Positions 41,879 to 50,970 of a stretch of 64,000 nucleotides of DNA are shown piece after piece. The stretch is from Streptomyces sp. MA5143a (GTDB lineage Bacteria; Actinomycetota; Actinomycetes; Streptomycetales; Streptomycetaceae). Positions within the stretch are counted from its first letter, which is position 1. Each line of letters opens with the position of its first letter. The notes below the pieces were generated by a model, which was not told the origin of the DNA, searched no databases, and saw only the letters and a program-made list of their open reading frames with translations. The stretch lies in the NCBI RefSeq assembly GCF_900290235.1, contig NZ_OLMK01000031.1:1-64000 (forward strand), read 5' to 3'. The position numbers and the translations under genes were made by a program.

Positions 41879-43153
41879 ATGACGGCAAGCCTGAGCGATG
41901 TGGAGGCCTCGGCACTGGCCGCGGTGGACGAGGCGGCCATCGCCCGGCTGCTGCTGGAACTCCTCGCTGTTCCGAGCGTGACGGGCAGCGCCGCGGAGTC
42001 CGAGATTCAGCACGTTCTGGCCCGGCATCTGGAACGGATGGACCTCGATGTCGACCTGTGGTCCATGAACCTGCCCGAGCTTCGTGCCCATCCCGATTTT
42101 CCCGGCAGCGAGGCCCCGCGCACGGAAGCGTGGGGCCTGGTGGCCGGCACGCCGCCCCGGGGCGACGGGCCGAACCTGGTCCTCCAGGGGCACGTCGACG
42201 TCGTCCCTTCCGGAGACCTGGCGCAGTGGGAGGGTGACCCCTTCCGTCCCCGGCTCACCGGGGACGTGGTGCACGCACGAGGAGCGTGCGACATGAAGGC
42301 GGGGGTGGTGGCGATACTCGCCGCCGTGGCCGCGATACGGGAGGCGGGCGCGAGGCTGCGCGGTCAGGTGTCCGCGCACCTCGTGGTCAGCGAAGAGGAC
42401 GGGGGACTCGGAGCGTTCGGCACCCTCCAGCGCGGCCACACCGGTGACGCCTGCATCATCACCGAACCGACCAGCGGCGCGCTCATGACGGCGAACGCCG
42501 GCGCCCTGACCTTTCGCATCCAGGTACCCGGCCGGGCCACCCACGGCAGCACCAGATATGTGGGGGTGAGCGCCATCGACGCCTACCTGCCCATCCACCG
42601 CGCGCTCGCCCGTCTGGAAGCCCGCCGCAACGTCGGCCCCGACCCGCTCATGTCGGAATACCCCATCCCCTACCCGCTGTCCGTCGGCACCGTCCATTCC
42701 GGCGACTGGGCCAGCAGTGTGCCCGACCTGCTGGTGGCCGAAGGAAGGCTGGGCGTCCGGCTCGGCGAGGATCCCGCCCAGGCACGCACCGAACTGGAAG
42801 TGTGCGTGGCCGAAGCCTGCGCGGCCGACCCCTGGCTGCGCTCCCACCCCGCCACGGTGACGTGGCCCGGCGGACAGTTCGCGAGCGGACGGCTGCCGGC
42901 CGGGCATCCGCTCGCGGCCCAGGTCGGCGACGCGCACGCCGACGTCACCAGCGGTCCGCGGCCTTCTGAGCGAGGCGCCCCCTACGGCAGCGACCTGCGC
43001 CTGTACTCCGGGGCGGGCATCCCCACGCTTCAGTACGGCCCCGGCGACGTACGCCTCGCACACGGTCCACAGGAACAGGTGCGCGTGAGCGAGGTCGTCA
43101 CCGTCACCCGGGCCCTGGTGCTCGCCACACTGCGCACGGTCGGCACCAAGTAG
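41879..43153 (+). CDS. M20-family metallopeptidase / ArgE-DapE-type deacylase
   Basis: This 424-residue enzyme has the M20 zinc ligands: His in LQGHVDVVP followed by Asp, GACDMKAG, the general base pair in SEEDGGLG, and a late His in LAHGPQEQV. A dimerisation domain spans about residues 205-325 (FRIQVPGRATHGSTRYVGVS). It should cleave an amide bond of an acylated amino acid or dipeptide. ATG 41879 has GGAG 11 nt upstream, and ATG 41852 is also in frame. Divergent from the Lrp gene, which probably controls it. Confidence 0.85.
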   Translation: MTASLSDVEASALAAVDEAAIARLLLELLAVPSVTGSAAESEIQHVLARHLERMDLDVDLWSMNLPELRAHPDFPGSEAPRTEAWGLVAGTPPRGDGPNLVLQGHVDVVPSGDLAQWEGDPFRPRLTGDVVHARGACDMKAGVVAILAAVAAIREAGARLRGQVSAHLVVSEEDGGLGAFGTLQRGHTGDACIITEPTSGALMTANAGALTFRIQVPGRATHGSTRYVGVSAIDAYLPIHRALARLEARRNVGPDPLMSEYPIPYPLSVGTVHSGDWASSVPDLLVAEGRLGVRLGEDPAQARTELEVCVAEACAADPWLRSHPATVTWPGGQFASGRLPAGHPLAAQVGDAHADVTSGPRPSERGAPYGSDLRLYSGAGIPTLQYGPGDVRLAHGPQEQVRVSEVVTVTRALVLATLRTVGTK

Positions 43154-43313
43154 GAGCCGACCTCCCCAACGGCCTCCCTGGCGGCGTGCGGTGAGTTGGA
43201 TGGATCGGATCACGGGGCGCCGTGTGTCACGATCACGTGCCCGACGGGTGATCTTGCTGCTGTTCCGTGTCGGGGCGGCCGCCGGCGTGGTGGTCGACCT
43301 CGATACTCCGGCC

Positions 43314-44594
43314 ATGAGATCAGCCCGTTCACCCCGGCCGCGGCTCGCCGCGGTCACCGCTCTGACCGTGCTCCTCGCCCTCGGCGCCCCGGCCACCGCG
43401 GTCGGCACCACAGCCCTCACCACCACGTCCGGCGGTACGGCCGCCCGCACGGCCGTGGGCGCGGCGGAGCGCGACGGTCATCGCCGGGCCTACGTCAATT
43501 CCGCGGCGCCCGGGCGCGGCAAGGCACGTGACATCCGTCGGATCGCCGAGAGGGCCCAGGCCGCATCAGGGCTCAAGTCCGTGATCCTGCGGGTCACGCT
43601 CGGCGGCCGGGAGCTCATCACCACCGCGCTCGGCGAGTCGATGACGGGGGTTCCGGCGCGGCCCGCCATGCATTTCCGCAACGGCAACGTCGCCATCAGC
43701 TACATGGGCACAGCCCTGCTGCGGCTGGTGGACCAGGGCCGGGTCCGCCTCGACGACCCCGTCGCACGGTGGCTTCCCCACCTCCAGGACGGCAAGCGGA
43801 TCACGCTCCGCATGCTGGCCTCGTCGACGACCGGGCTCGCCGACTACGTCACCGCGCCGGGATTCGCCCGGACCGTCGCCGCCAACCCGTTCCGTCGATG
43901 GACGGCCCAGGAGCTGGTGGACGTCTCCACCAGCCGGGCTCGCTGGTACCGGCCGGGCACCAACTGGAACTACTCGCACGCCAACTTCGTGCTGCTCGGT
44001 GCCGCCCTGGAGAAGATCACCGGGACCCGTCTGGACGTCCTCCTCCAACGGGAGGTCATGGGGCCGCTCGGGCTGCGTGAGACCCGTAACAGCTTCACGC
44101 CCGAGATCCCCGAACCCGTCCTGCACGCCTTCACCTCCGACCGGGGCACCTACGAGGAGTCCACCTTCTGGAACCCCTCCTGGACCACGGCCCCCGGCGC
44201 CGTGCAGACGACCGACATCTGCGACCTCGCCCGTTCCGCGACCGGCATCGGCTCCGGTGCGCTCCTCTCCGCCGGCGCCTACCGGGAGCTCCTGGATCCC
44301 GGCACCGTGGGTCTGGGCAGGCCGACCCGAGCCTGCCCGGCGCCCATCTGCCTCGCCAACACGGGGAAGACCCACTACGGGATGGGCGTCCTCGTGCTCG
44401 GGGACTGGGTCGCCCAGCACCCCCTCTTCTTCGGGTACTCCGCGTCGCAGGCCTACCTGCCCGACCAGGATCTCGCCATCGCCGTCGCCACCACACAAGG
44501 GCCCGCGAGTCCCGACGGCCACACCGCTCACGCCATCGTCCAGCGCATCGCCGCCGCCCTCACCCCGGACCACCCCATCCCCAACTACCCGTGA
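43314..44594 (+). CDS. Exported beta-lactamase-fold protein lacking the catalytic residues
   Basis: This 426-residue protein has a signal peptide (RLAAVTALTVLLALGAPATA). The overall class C beta-lactamase / D,D-peptidase pattern is intact around the motifs (LLRLVDQGRVRLDDPVARWL, RPGTNWNYSHANFVLLGAAL). However, the SxxK motif that should follow HFRNG reads N-V-A-I (Asn125, Ile128), YSN reads YSH, and the H-x-G motif near the end reads FFGYSAS. Hydrolysis by the usual mechanism seems impossible, so a binding or structural role is inferred. The start is ATG 43314; the frame is open upstream without signals. Confidence 0.8.
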   Translation: MRSARSPRPRLAAVTALTVLLALGAPATAVGTTALTTTSGGTAARTAVGAAERDGHRRAYVNSAAPGRGKARDIRRIAERAQAASGLKSVILRVTLGGRELITTALGESMTGVPARPAMHFRNGNVAISYMGTALLRLVDQGRVRLDDPVARWLPHLQDGKRITLRMLASSTTGLADYVTAPGFARTVAANPFRRWTAQELVDVSTSRARWYRPGTNWNYSHANFVLLGAALEKITGTRLDVLLQREVMGPLGLRETRNSFTPEIPEPVLHAFTSDRGTYEESTFWNPSWTTAPGAVQTTDICDLARSATGIGSGALLSAGAYRELLDPGTVGLGRPTRACPAPICLANTGKTHYGMGVLVLGDWVAQHPLFFGYSASQAYLPDQDLAIAVATTQGPASPDGHTAHAIVQRIAAALTPDHPIPNYP

Positions 44595-44717
44595 TCCGAG
44601 GGCGAGTGGGGGAGGTCGGGAGCGCCGGGAGCCGGGTCGGACGGGGTAACGTGTCGGTTCGCCGGACGAGACGGCCGGTGATCCGGACCGCCCCGAGCCG
44701 CCTTGGGAGTACTCCTC

Positions 44718-45707
44718 ATGACCATGGTCGACGGCATCGACGCCCGGGGTATGCAGCACTGCGAGACGACCACGCTCGCGGTGCTGCTGCGCCACCAGGG
44801 ACTCGATCTGTCCGAAGCCATGCTCTTCGGGCTCGGTGCCGGGCTGTCCTTCATCTACTGGGACAGCAAGAGCATGGACTTCCCCTTCCTCGGGGGACGC
44901 GTCAAGCCCTTCGCTCTCACCACCGGCCTCGCGGACAGGCTCGGGCTGGAACTCCAGGTGAAGGAGACCACCTCGCCCCGCAAGGCCTGGGAGAACGTGA
45001 CGGCCGCCGTCGGGACCGGCCGGCCCGTGGGGCTGCAACTGGACAGCTACCACCTCGACTACTTCACCTCCCGCGTGCACTTCGGCGGGCACATCGTCGC
45101 CCTGTACGGCTACGACGACCAGCACGCCCATCTCGTCGACACGGCCCAGCAGGGCGGCGCGGTGACCACCAGCCTGGACGGTCTCGCCCGGGCCCGGGCC
45201 GAACGCGGGCCGATGGCCGCGAGGCACCGCTCCTTCACCCTCACCGTCCCGGCGGACGCCGCCCCGCCCCGGGAACGGATCGTCCCGGCCATCACCGCCT
45301 GCGCCGGTGCCTTCCTCGACCCGCCCATCGCCAACCTGGGCCACCGGGGCATCGACAAGGCCGGAAAGCTGGTCCCCACCTGGCTCCGGCGGAGCGACGA
45401 TCCCGAGCACGATCTGCCGCAGGCGGCCCTGCTGATGGAGAAGGCCGGGACCGGCGGTGCCCTCTTCCGCAACCTCTACCGCGACTTCCTCGCCGAATGC
45501 GCCGAACAGATCGACAGCCACCACCTGCGCACGGGGCACGCGCTGTACGCGGAGGCCGCCGGGCTGTGGACGCACACCGCGGCACTCATCACCCGAGCCG
45601 GTCGGACCGGCGACGCCCAGTACCTCGTCCAGGCCGGCACCCAGCTGCGTGAACTCGCACGGATGGAACGCGAAGCAATGCAGACACTCAGCCGTCTGGA
45701 GCCCTGA
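44718..45707 (+). CDS. BtrH N-terminal-domain / DUF4872 protein (C39-peptidase-like)
   Basis: This 329-residue protein begins GMQHCETTTLAVLLRHQGLD, the BtrH-type catalytic cysteine region, followed by HFGGHIVALYGYDDQHAHLVDT, which resembles the His and Asp part of a papain/C39-like fold. The C-terminal half is helical (DUF4872-like). BtrH transfers an amino-acyl chain from a carrier protein in butirosin biosynthesis. No carrier protein or synthetase is nearby, so the role here is open. ATG 44718 has TTGGGAG 8 nt upstream. Confidence 0.75.
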   Translation: MTMVDGIDARGMQHCETTTLAVLLRHQGLDLSEAMLFGLGAGLSFIYWDSKSMDFPFLGGRVKPFALTTGLADRLGLELQVKETTSPRKAWENVTAAVGTGRPVGLQLDSYHLDYFTSRVHFGGHIVALYGYDDQHAHLVDTAQQGGAVTTSLDGLARARAERGPMAARHRSFTLTVPADAAPPRERIVPAITACAGAFLDPPIANLGHRGIDKAGKLVPTWLRRSDDPEHDLPQAALLMEKAGTGGALFRNLYRDFLAECAEQIDSHHLRTGHALYAEAAGLWTHTAALITRAGRTGDAQYLVQAGTQLRELARMEREAMQTLSRLEP

Positions 45708-45747
45708 ACGCGCTCACGGCCCGCCCGCGTCCTTCGCGAGCACCCGG

Positions 45748-45787
45748 CGGTGCGGCGTACGGCATCCGACGGTGCGGCGTACGGCAT
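45748..45787. repeat. Two 18-bp direct repeats upstream of the DHFR-like gene
   Basis: CGGTGCGGCGTACGGCAT occurs at 45748 and 45770 (22-bp period), 50-90 bp before ATG 45838. Two helical turns between copies would suit tandem regulator binding. No known site recognised. Confidence 0.5.
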
Positions 45788-45837
45788 ACGGCGGCGGGCG
45801 GTCGTACCGTCGGACCCGTCACCGAGGAGGACTTCCG

Positions 45838-46401
45838 ATGCGCAGAGTGACCTATTCGATGAACATCTCGCTCGACGGGTACATCGTCGGACCGGACGGC
45901 GGCTTCGACTGGGCGCCGCCCGACGAGGAGGTCTTCCGCTCCTGGATCGACGAGATCCGAGGGGTCGGCACCCATCTGCTGGGGCGGCGCCTGTACGAGA
46001 CGATGCTGTACTGGGAGACCGCCGACGAGGATCCCTCGCTCGACGAGGCGCAGCGCGAGTGGACCGCGCTCTGGAACCCGCTTCCCAAGGTGGTGTTCTC
46101 CAGCACGCTGTCGACGGTGCGGGGCCATGCCCGCCTGGCCTCGGGCGGCCTGGCGGAGGAGATCGAGCGGCTGCGGGCCGAGCCGGAAACGGGCGACATC
46201 GCGATCGGCGGTGCGACCCTCGCCGCCGAGGCCGCCGAGCAGGGGCTGATCGACGAGTACCGGGCCAGGGTCTACCCGGTGCTGGTCGGGGGTGGCATCT
46301 CCTTCTTCCCCCGGCACGAGCGGCACGTGGATCTCGAACTCCTCGACACCCGGACCTTCACCTCGAAGGTCGTCTACCTCCGCTACCGCGTGGTGCGCTG
46401 A
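45838..46401 (+). CDS. Dihydrofolate reductase-family (RibD C-terminal-like) protein
   Basis: This 187-residue protein has the pattern of stand-alone RibD_C/DHFR-like reductases: VTYSMNISLDGYIVGPDG, GTHLLGRRLYETMLYWET (NADPH-binding arginine region), KVVFSSTLSTV, DIAIGGATLAAEAAEQGLIDEY and VYPVLVGGGISFFP. It should reduce a small substrate with NADPH, but the substrate is unknown. GAGGAGG lies 7 nt before ATG 45838. Its last 19 bp overlap the end of the minus-strand LysR remnant. Confidence 0.85.
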   Translation: MRRVTYSMNISLDGYIVGPDGGFDWAPPDEEVFRSWIDEIRGVGTHLLGRRLYETMLYWETADEDPSLDEAQREWTALWNPLPKVVFSSTLSTVRGHARLASGGLAEEIERLRAEPETGDIAIGGATLAAEAAEQGLIDEYRARVYPVLVGGGISFFPRHERHVDLELLDTRTFTSKVVYLRYRVVR

Positions 46402-47192
46402 GAGCCGCCCCCCGGCGTCTCACCGTCCGCCCACTGCCGCGTCATCTCCTCCACGAGAGCCTCCGCGGCCGGCGACGTCCACCGCCTGCGGTGGCGGGCC
46501 AGCCGTACGGGCACATCGCTGAAGTCCGGCGCCGGTACGCGCGCCAGTCCGCCCTGGCGTACCTGCTCCTCCACGCTCGTCAGCGGCAGGAGGGTCAGCC
46601 CCAGTCCGGCGGCGACGCACGAGCGGGCGGCGTCGACGCCACCGAAACGGGTCAGCCGCGGCCGGGCGTCCGGCACGGCGAGCAGCCGCCGCTCCAGCGC
46701 GTCGCTGTACGAGCAGCCCTCCTCCAGCAGGAAGAAGGTCTCCCTCGCCAACCGCGCCCAGGTCGGAGCATGTTCGCGTCCGGCGAGGGGGTGCCCGGAG
46801 GCGCAGACGAGGGCGAGCTCCTCACGCGCCACCGTCTCGGCCACGACATCCGGGAACGGCAGCTCCGCCTCGTCCTCCAGCAGCAGCGCCAGATCCAGCC
46901 GCCCGGACCGCAGACCGTCCACGCATTCGCCCGTTCCGGCCGCGTACAGGTCGACGTCCACCTCGGGATGACGGGTCCGCAGTGCGGCGATCACCGGGGG
47001 CAGCCTGGTCGCGCACAGCGACTCGGGGGTGCCGACGCGGACCCGCCCCCGTACGACCCCGTCACCGCCCTCGCCGGCCCCCGCACCACCGGCCCGGAGC
47101 CGTGCCACGGCGTCGAGCACCTCCTGTGCTCCTTCCAGCCGTCGTCGCCCCGACTCGGTGAGCAGCGTTCCGGTCGGCAGCCGGTCGAACAA
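46383..47192 (-). pseudogene. LysR-family regulator lacking its N-terminal DNA-binding helix
   Basis: From GTRLFDRLPTGTLLTESGRR onward (about 47200 downward) this is a normal LysR linker and effector domain (RGRVRVGTPESLCATRLPPV, LDLALLLEDE, VAAGLGLTLLPL). The codons before GTRLFDR (about 47205-47235) do not resemble the winged helix. The reading frame has no good start, only a TTG at 47192 inside the linker helix. About 50 N-terminal residues are therefore missing. It sits divergently upstream of phzF-like 47331, which it may once have controlled. Confidence 0.65.
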
Positions 47193-47330
47193 CCGGGTGC
47201 CCCAGGAGTCGGGCGTCCACGAGGCCAGGGTAGGTGTCTGCCGCTGTGCCTGCGTCTATGTGCTCTGCCGATCGGTTCGATCGATGATGATCGTTGGACG
47301 CGATCGGTGGGCCACTGGCAGCTTGGACGC

Positions 47331-48230
47331 ATGACCAGCGACACGTACGACAAGAACGATGTGACCGGCATGGGTTCAGGGGCCGTCGCCGTCCTGCGCT
47401 ACTCCGCCTTCACCGGCGACGCGGCAGGTGGCAATCCGGCCGGAGTGGTCCTCGACGCCTCCGCGCTCGACGACGCGGCGATGCTCGCGATCGCCGCCGA
47501 GGTGGGGTACTCGGAGACGGCTTTCGTCACCTCCGGCGACGCGTCCACGCGCCGCTTCCGGGTCCGTTACTTCAGTCCGCTCGCCGAGGTGGCGTTCTGC
47601 GGTCACGCGACGGTGGCCCTTGCCGTGGCCCTCGCGGAACGGCTGGGCGCGGGTGACCTCCTCTTCGACACGCCCGTCGGCGAGATCCCCGTCGCCACCG
47701 CGATCGACCCCGCCGACGGCGCGGCCCGTGCGACCCTCACCAGCGTGCCGGCCCGCTCCCGCCCGGCCACGCCGGGTGAACTGGGCGAGGCCCTCGAAGC
47801 CCTGCGCTGGTCCGTGGAGGACCTGGACACCGCCCTGCCTCCCCATGTGGCGTTCGGCGGCAACGAGCACCTCGTCCTCGCCGCCGCCTCCCGGGCCCGT
47901 CTCGCCGACCTGGACTACGACTTCGACGGCCTCGCCGACGTGATGCGCCGCCACGGCTGGACGACGGTCCACCTGGTGTGGCGGGAGTCGCCGTGCCTCT
48001 TCCACGCCCGCGACCCGTTCCCCGTGGGCGGGGTCGTCGAGGACCCGGCGACCGGCGCGGCCGCGGCGGCCTTCGGCGGATATCTGCGCGCTCTCGGCCT
48101 GATCACCGCCCCGTCCACGATCGGCATCCGTCAGGGCGAGGACATGGGTCGCCCCAGCGACCTGCGGATCGATGTGTCCGCCGAGGACGGCCGTGTCCGC
48201 GTCACGGGCGGGGCGGTGCCCATCGGGTGA
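47331..48230 (+). CDS. PhzF-family isomerase/epimerase-like protein
   Basis: This 299-residue protein has the two-domain PhzF pattern: RYSAFTGDAAGGNPAGVVLD at the start, GYSETAFV with the catalytic Glu62, RYFSPLAEVAFCGHATVAL, and DPATGAAAAAFGGYLRALGL in the second half. PhzF of phenazine synthesis isomerises dihydro-hydroxyanthranilate, but most relatives have unknown substrates and no other phenazine genes are here. ATG 47331 is chosen because the divergent promoter region ends there. That region has repeated GATCG blocks (47268-47305) that could be an operator. Confidence 0.85.
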   Translation: MTSDTYDKNDVTGMGSGAVAVLRYSAFTGDAAGGNPAGVVLDASALDDAAMLAIAAEVGYSETAFVTSGDASTRRFRVRYFSPLAEVAFCGHATVALAVALAERLGAGDLLFDTPVGEIPVATAIDPADGAARATLTSVPARSRPATPGELGEALEALRWSVEDLDTALPPHVAFGGNEHLVLAAASRARLADLDYDFDGLADVMRRHGWTTVHLVWRESPCLFHARDPFPVGGVVEDPATGAAAAAFGGYLRALGLITAPSTIGIRQGEDMGRPSDLRIDVSAEDGRVRVTGGAVPIG

Positions 48231-48392
48231 CCCCGCACCGGGTTGGGTGAAGGTGGCACCGGCTGTGGCCGGTCCGCGGGCGGCATGCAGAATCTAGCCA
48301 GGACGCGCAACTGCCGATGGCTGGAACTCGTCCCTTGTACCCGAGCCGACGAGGCTCGCAGAGCACTCGAACCACGAAGTGGGGGGCGGAAC

Positions 48393-49115
48393 ATGAACCT
48401 GACGCCGAGGAAGAGCCGACGCAGACCCGGCGCCGTCCGGACGGCCGTGTTGAGCGTGTGCGCCGCTGCGGCGCTGGGCCTGACCGGTTGCTCCGGGGCC
48501 GGCGGCACGGACGACACCGGCAGCGACGCGCAGCCGAGCGCGAAGGCGACGAGCGGCGCCGGCACAAAGGGGGACAAGAAGGGGGCGAACGCCGGTACCA
48601 CGACGGGCGGGAAGTCCGACGCGAAGGCATCCGAGGGCACGGACGCGGGCTCGGGTGCGGACAGCGGCGGCAAGTCGGGCGGCGGCACCTCGGTCACCTC
48701 GAAGCCGTCCGAGCCCGCGACGACGGGGTCCGGGGGCGGTGGGGGCGGCTCCGACGAGGGTGACGACTGCGACCACAAGATGCCCATCTCCCCCGACGAG
48801 ATCGCGGTCTACCGCTACACACCGGAAGGGGGGTCCTTGAACCTGATCGTGAAGCACGGCAACTGGGGATGCGGCACCCCCGACTCGGACGGCGCACCCT
48901 TCGAGACGGTCGGCAAGGAGACGTACATCCCGATGGACCAGGCCGCGTACGTCACCGTGACCAACCCCATCGTCGAAAGCACCACGAACCAGAAGATCGG
49001 CGTCCAGGAGTTCCTCGACTGGCTCGACGCGAACCCGAACTCGGGGCTCGTCTTCACGTACCACCTGGGCGACAACGGGGCCATCGACAGCCTCGAGGAG
49101 GTCTTCACCCCCTAG
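48393..49115 (+). CDS. Secreted lipoprotein with Gly/Ser-rich stalk
   Basis: This 240-residue protein starts at ATG 48393 after GGGGGGCGG. The signal peptide ends in lipobox GLTGC (about residues 28-32). Residues 33-125 are a Gly/Ser/Thr/Lys-rich stalk. The C-terminal domain (about 128-240) has two cysteines (DDCDHKMPISPDE and HGNWGCGTPDSDG) that may form a disulfide, then VQEFLDWLDANPNSGLVFTY. The family is unknown to me. Similar stalked domains occur on Streptomyces surfaces. Confidence 0.75.
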   Translation: MNLTPRKSRRRPGAVRTAVLSVCAAAALGLTGCSGAGGTDDTGSDAQPSAKATSGAGTKGDKKGANAGTTTGGKSDAKASEGTDAGSGADSGGKSGGGTSVTSKPSEPATTGSGGGGGGSDEGDDCDHKMPISPDEIAVYRYTPEGGSLNLIVKHGNWGCGTPDSDGAPFETVGKETYIPMDQAAYVTVTNPIVESTTNQKIGVQEFLDWLDANPNSGLVFTYHLGDNGAIDSLEEVFTP

Positions 49116-49158
49116 GGGCTGTCGTCAAACTCCCGTCGTCGCACGGCATGATCGGGGG

Positions 49159-49974
49159 ATGACCGAGCGCGCACCGGACGGGTACCTCCTGGACAACCGA
49201 CAGCCCGAGGCGGGCGACCGTTTCGAGGCGCTGGCCGCCCTCTTCGACGGCTCCACCTTCCGGCACGTCGACCGTCTCGGCATCGCGGCGGGCGGGCGCT
49301 GCTGGGAGGTGGGGGCCGGTGGTCCCTCGGTGATCCGGGGTCTCGCGGAGCGGGTCGGGCCCGACGGATACGTACTGGCGACGGACATCGACACCTCGTG
49401 GATGACGGCGGCGACGGCGCGGCAGGTCGAGTTGCTCCGCCATGACATCGCCGTCGACGCGCCACCGTCCGGTGCTTTCGACCTCGTCCACGCCCGTCTG
49501 GTGCTCGTCCATGTCAGAAACCGTGAACGGGCTCTGCGGGTCATGGTGGACGCCCTGCGGCCCGGTGGGTGGCTCCTGCTGGAAGACGCCGATCCCGCGC
49601 TGCAACCACTGGCCTGCCCTGATGAATCCGGACCGAGGCAGCAGCTCGCCAACGAGATCCGCCGCGGATTTCGCCGGCTGCTCGGCGAGCGCGGGGCGGA
49701 CCTCTCCTACGGACGCCGGCTCCCACGCCTGCTGCGCTCGGCGGGCCTGAGGGACGTACAGGCGGACGCGTACTTCCCGCTCACCAGCCCGGCGGGCACC
49801 GCCCTGGAGCGGGCGACGGTGCTCCAGATCCGCGAGCAGTTGACGGCCAAGGGCTACGCCACGGACACCGACATCGACACCCACCTCACCAACATCGCGA
49901 CAGGCGAACTCGACGTGGCTACGGCGCCGATGATCTCGGCATGGGGGCGGAAGCCCGGTGCGAGGCCCAGCTAG
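49159..49974 (+). CDS. Class I SAM-dependent methyltransferase
   Basis: This 271-residue protein has the SAM loop GGRCWEVGAGGPSVIRGLAERVG (about 46-68), the acidic ribose-binding YVLATDID, DLVHARLVLVHVRNRERAL and LRPGGWLLLEDADP. Its overall layout matches UbiE/COQ5-like small-molecule methyltransferases. The first glycine motif reads E-V-G-A-G-G, slightly altered from ExGxGxG. The substrate is unknown. The start at 49159 is 43 bp after the lipoprotein stop and has GATCGGGGG just upstream. Confidence 0.85.
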   Translation: MTERAPDGYLLDNRQPEAGDRFEALAALFDGSTFRHVDRLGIAAGGRCWEVGAGGPSVIRGLAERVGPDGYVLATDIDTSWMTAATARQVELLRHDIAVDAPPSGAFDLVHARLVLVHVRNRERALRVMVDALRPGGWLLLEDADPALQPLACPDESGPRQQLANEIRRGFRRLLGERGADLSYGRRLPRLLRSAGLRDVQADAYFPLTSPAGTALERATVLQIREQLTAKGYATDTDIDTHLTNIATGELDVATAPMISAWGRKPGARPS

Positions 49975-50031
49975 CCGGACACCGTGGCGCACGCGGCGCC
50001 GGTGTGCGGGCGTGGCGCATACGATCTGGGT

Positions 50032-50940
50032 ATGGGTTCGTGGGAGCGGGGTCTTGATGCTGCGGGGGTTCGGGGAGCCCGATTGCGTGGGGACTATGGG
50101 GCGCAGCGGAGCGTCGTGGCTCGGTTTCGGCGGGCTTCCTATGTGGCGGTCCGGCTGTTGTTGCCGCCGTCCTTGGTGCCTCATGTGGTGGCTGCCACGG
50201 CCGTGATGCATCACGGGGACAATCTGCTGGACACCGGGACCCGGGCGCGGCGTGCGACGGCGTGGGCGAGCTGGGAGGGCCGGGTTCGGCGGGCGTTGGA
50301 GACGGGGGTCGGCGACGATCCGTTGATGCGGACCCTGGTGCACACCATGGAGGCGTATCCGCGGCTTCGCGGTGTGGTGGAGGCGTATCTGTCCACGGCC
50401 ACCGCCGAGTTGGAGTTCGACGGCTTCGCCACCGAGACGGATTTCCAGGCGTACGTGGACGCCTACTCGCTGCCGGGTTTCATGCTCGTCGCCTCGTTGA
50501 TCGGGCCGGACGCCGACGACGGGTCGTTCCGGGCGGGGTGCCGGACGTTCATCGAGGCGGGCCAGCGGCTCGACTTCGTCAACGACCTCGCGGAGGACCT
50601 GCGGGAGGGGAGGCTCGGCGTGCCGATGGAGACGCTGAAGCGGTTCTCCGTCAGCGTGGAGGATCTCGCGGCGGGGCGTGAGTCGCCGGGTGTACGCGAG
50701 TTGGTGGAGGAGCAGGTGCGGGCGGCCCGTGTCGGGTTGTTGGCGTCCCGGGAGCTGTCGGCCCTTGTTCCTGGGCCCAGTCGGGCGTTGGTGGAGGCGC
50801 TCGTGGAGATCGAGTTGCTGACCGCCGACTCGGCGCTGCGGCGGGGTGCCGAGCTGCTGCGTGGCTCGGCGTCCCCGCCTCCTCTGGGCGCCGTGCGGGT
50901 GTTGGCACGCGGCTGGCGGAGGGCTCGCGCGGAGCGTTGA
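50032..50940 (+). CDS. Squalene/phytoene synthase-like protein, first Asp motif degenerate
   Basis: This 302-residue all-helical protein resembles trans-isoprenyl diphosphate synthases of the head-to-head type. The second metal motif is intact (FVNDLAEDLREGRLGVPME, about 182-200), and YSLPGFMLVASLIGPD matches the region before it. The first motif, usually D-D-x-x-D, reads HGDNLLDTG, so only part of the Mg-binding set remains. No carotenoid or hopanoid genes lie nearby. Codons use fewer C-ending forms than neighbours (many GCG, GGG, TTG), suggesting a different origin. ATG 50032 lies close to the domain start. Confidence 0.7.
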   Translation: MGSWERGLDAAGVRGARLRGDYGAQRSVVARFRRASYVAVRLLLPPSLVPHVVAATAVMHHGDNLLDTGTRARRATAWASWEGRVRRALETGVGDDPLMRTLVHTMEAYPRLRGVVEAYLSTATAELEFDGFATETDFQAYVDAYSLPGFMLVASLIGPDADDGSFRAGCRTFIEAGQRLDFVNDLAEDLREGRLGVPMETLKRFSVSVEDLAAGRESPGVRELVEEQVRAARVGLLASRELSALVPGPSRALVEALVEIELLTADSALRRGAELLRGSASPPPLGAVRVLARGWRRARAER

Positions 50941-50970
50941 GTCGTCCGGCCGGGCCCTGCGCGGACCGGG

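Noticed and set aside
45750..47330. Upstream extension of the PhzF frame
   Set aside because: The extra 527 codons run in an alternative frame over the DHFR-like gene and the LysR remnant; ATG 47331 fits the PhzF N-terminus.
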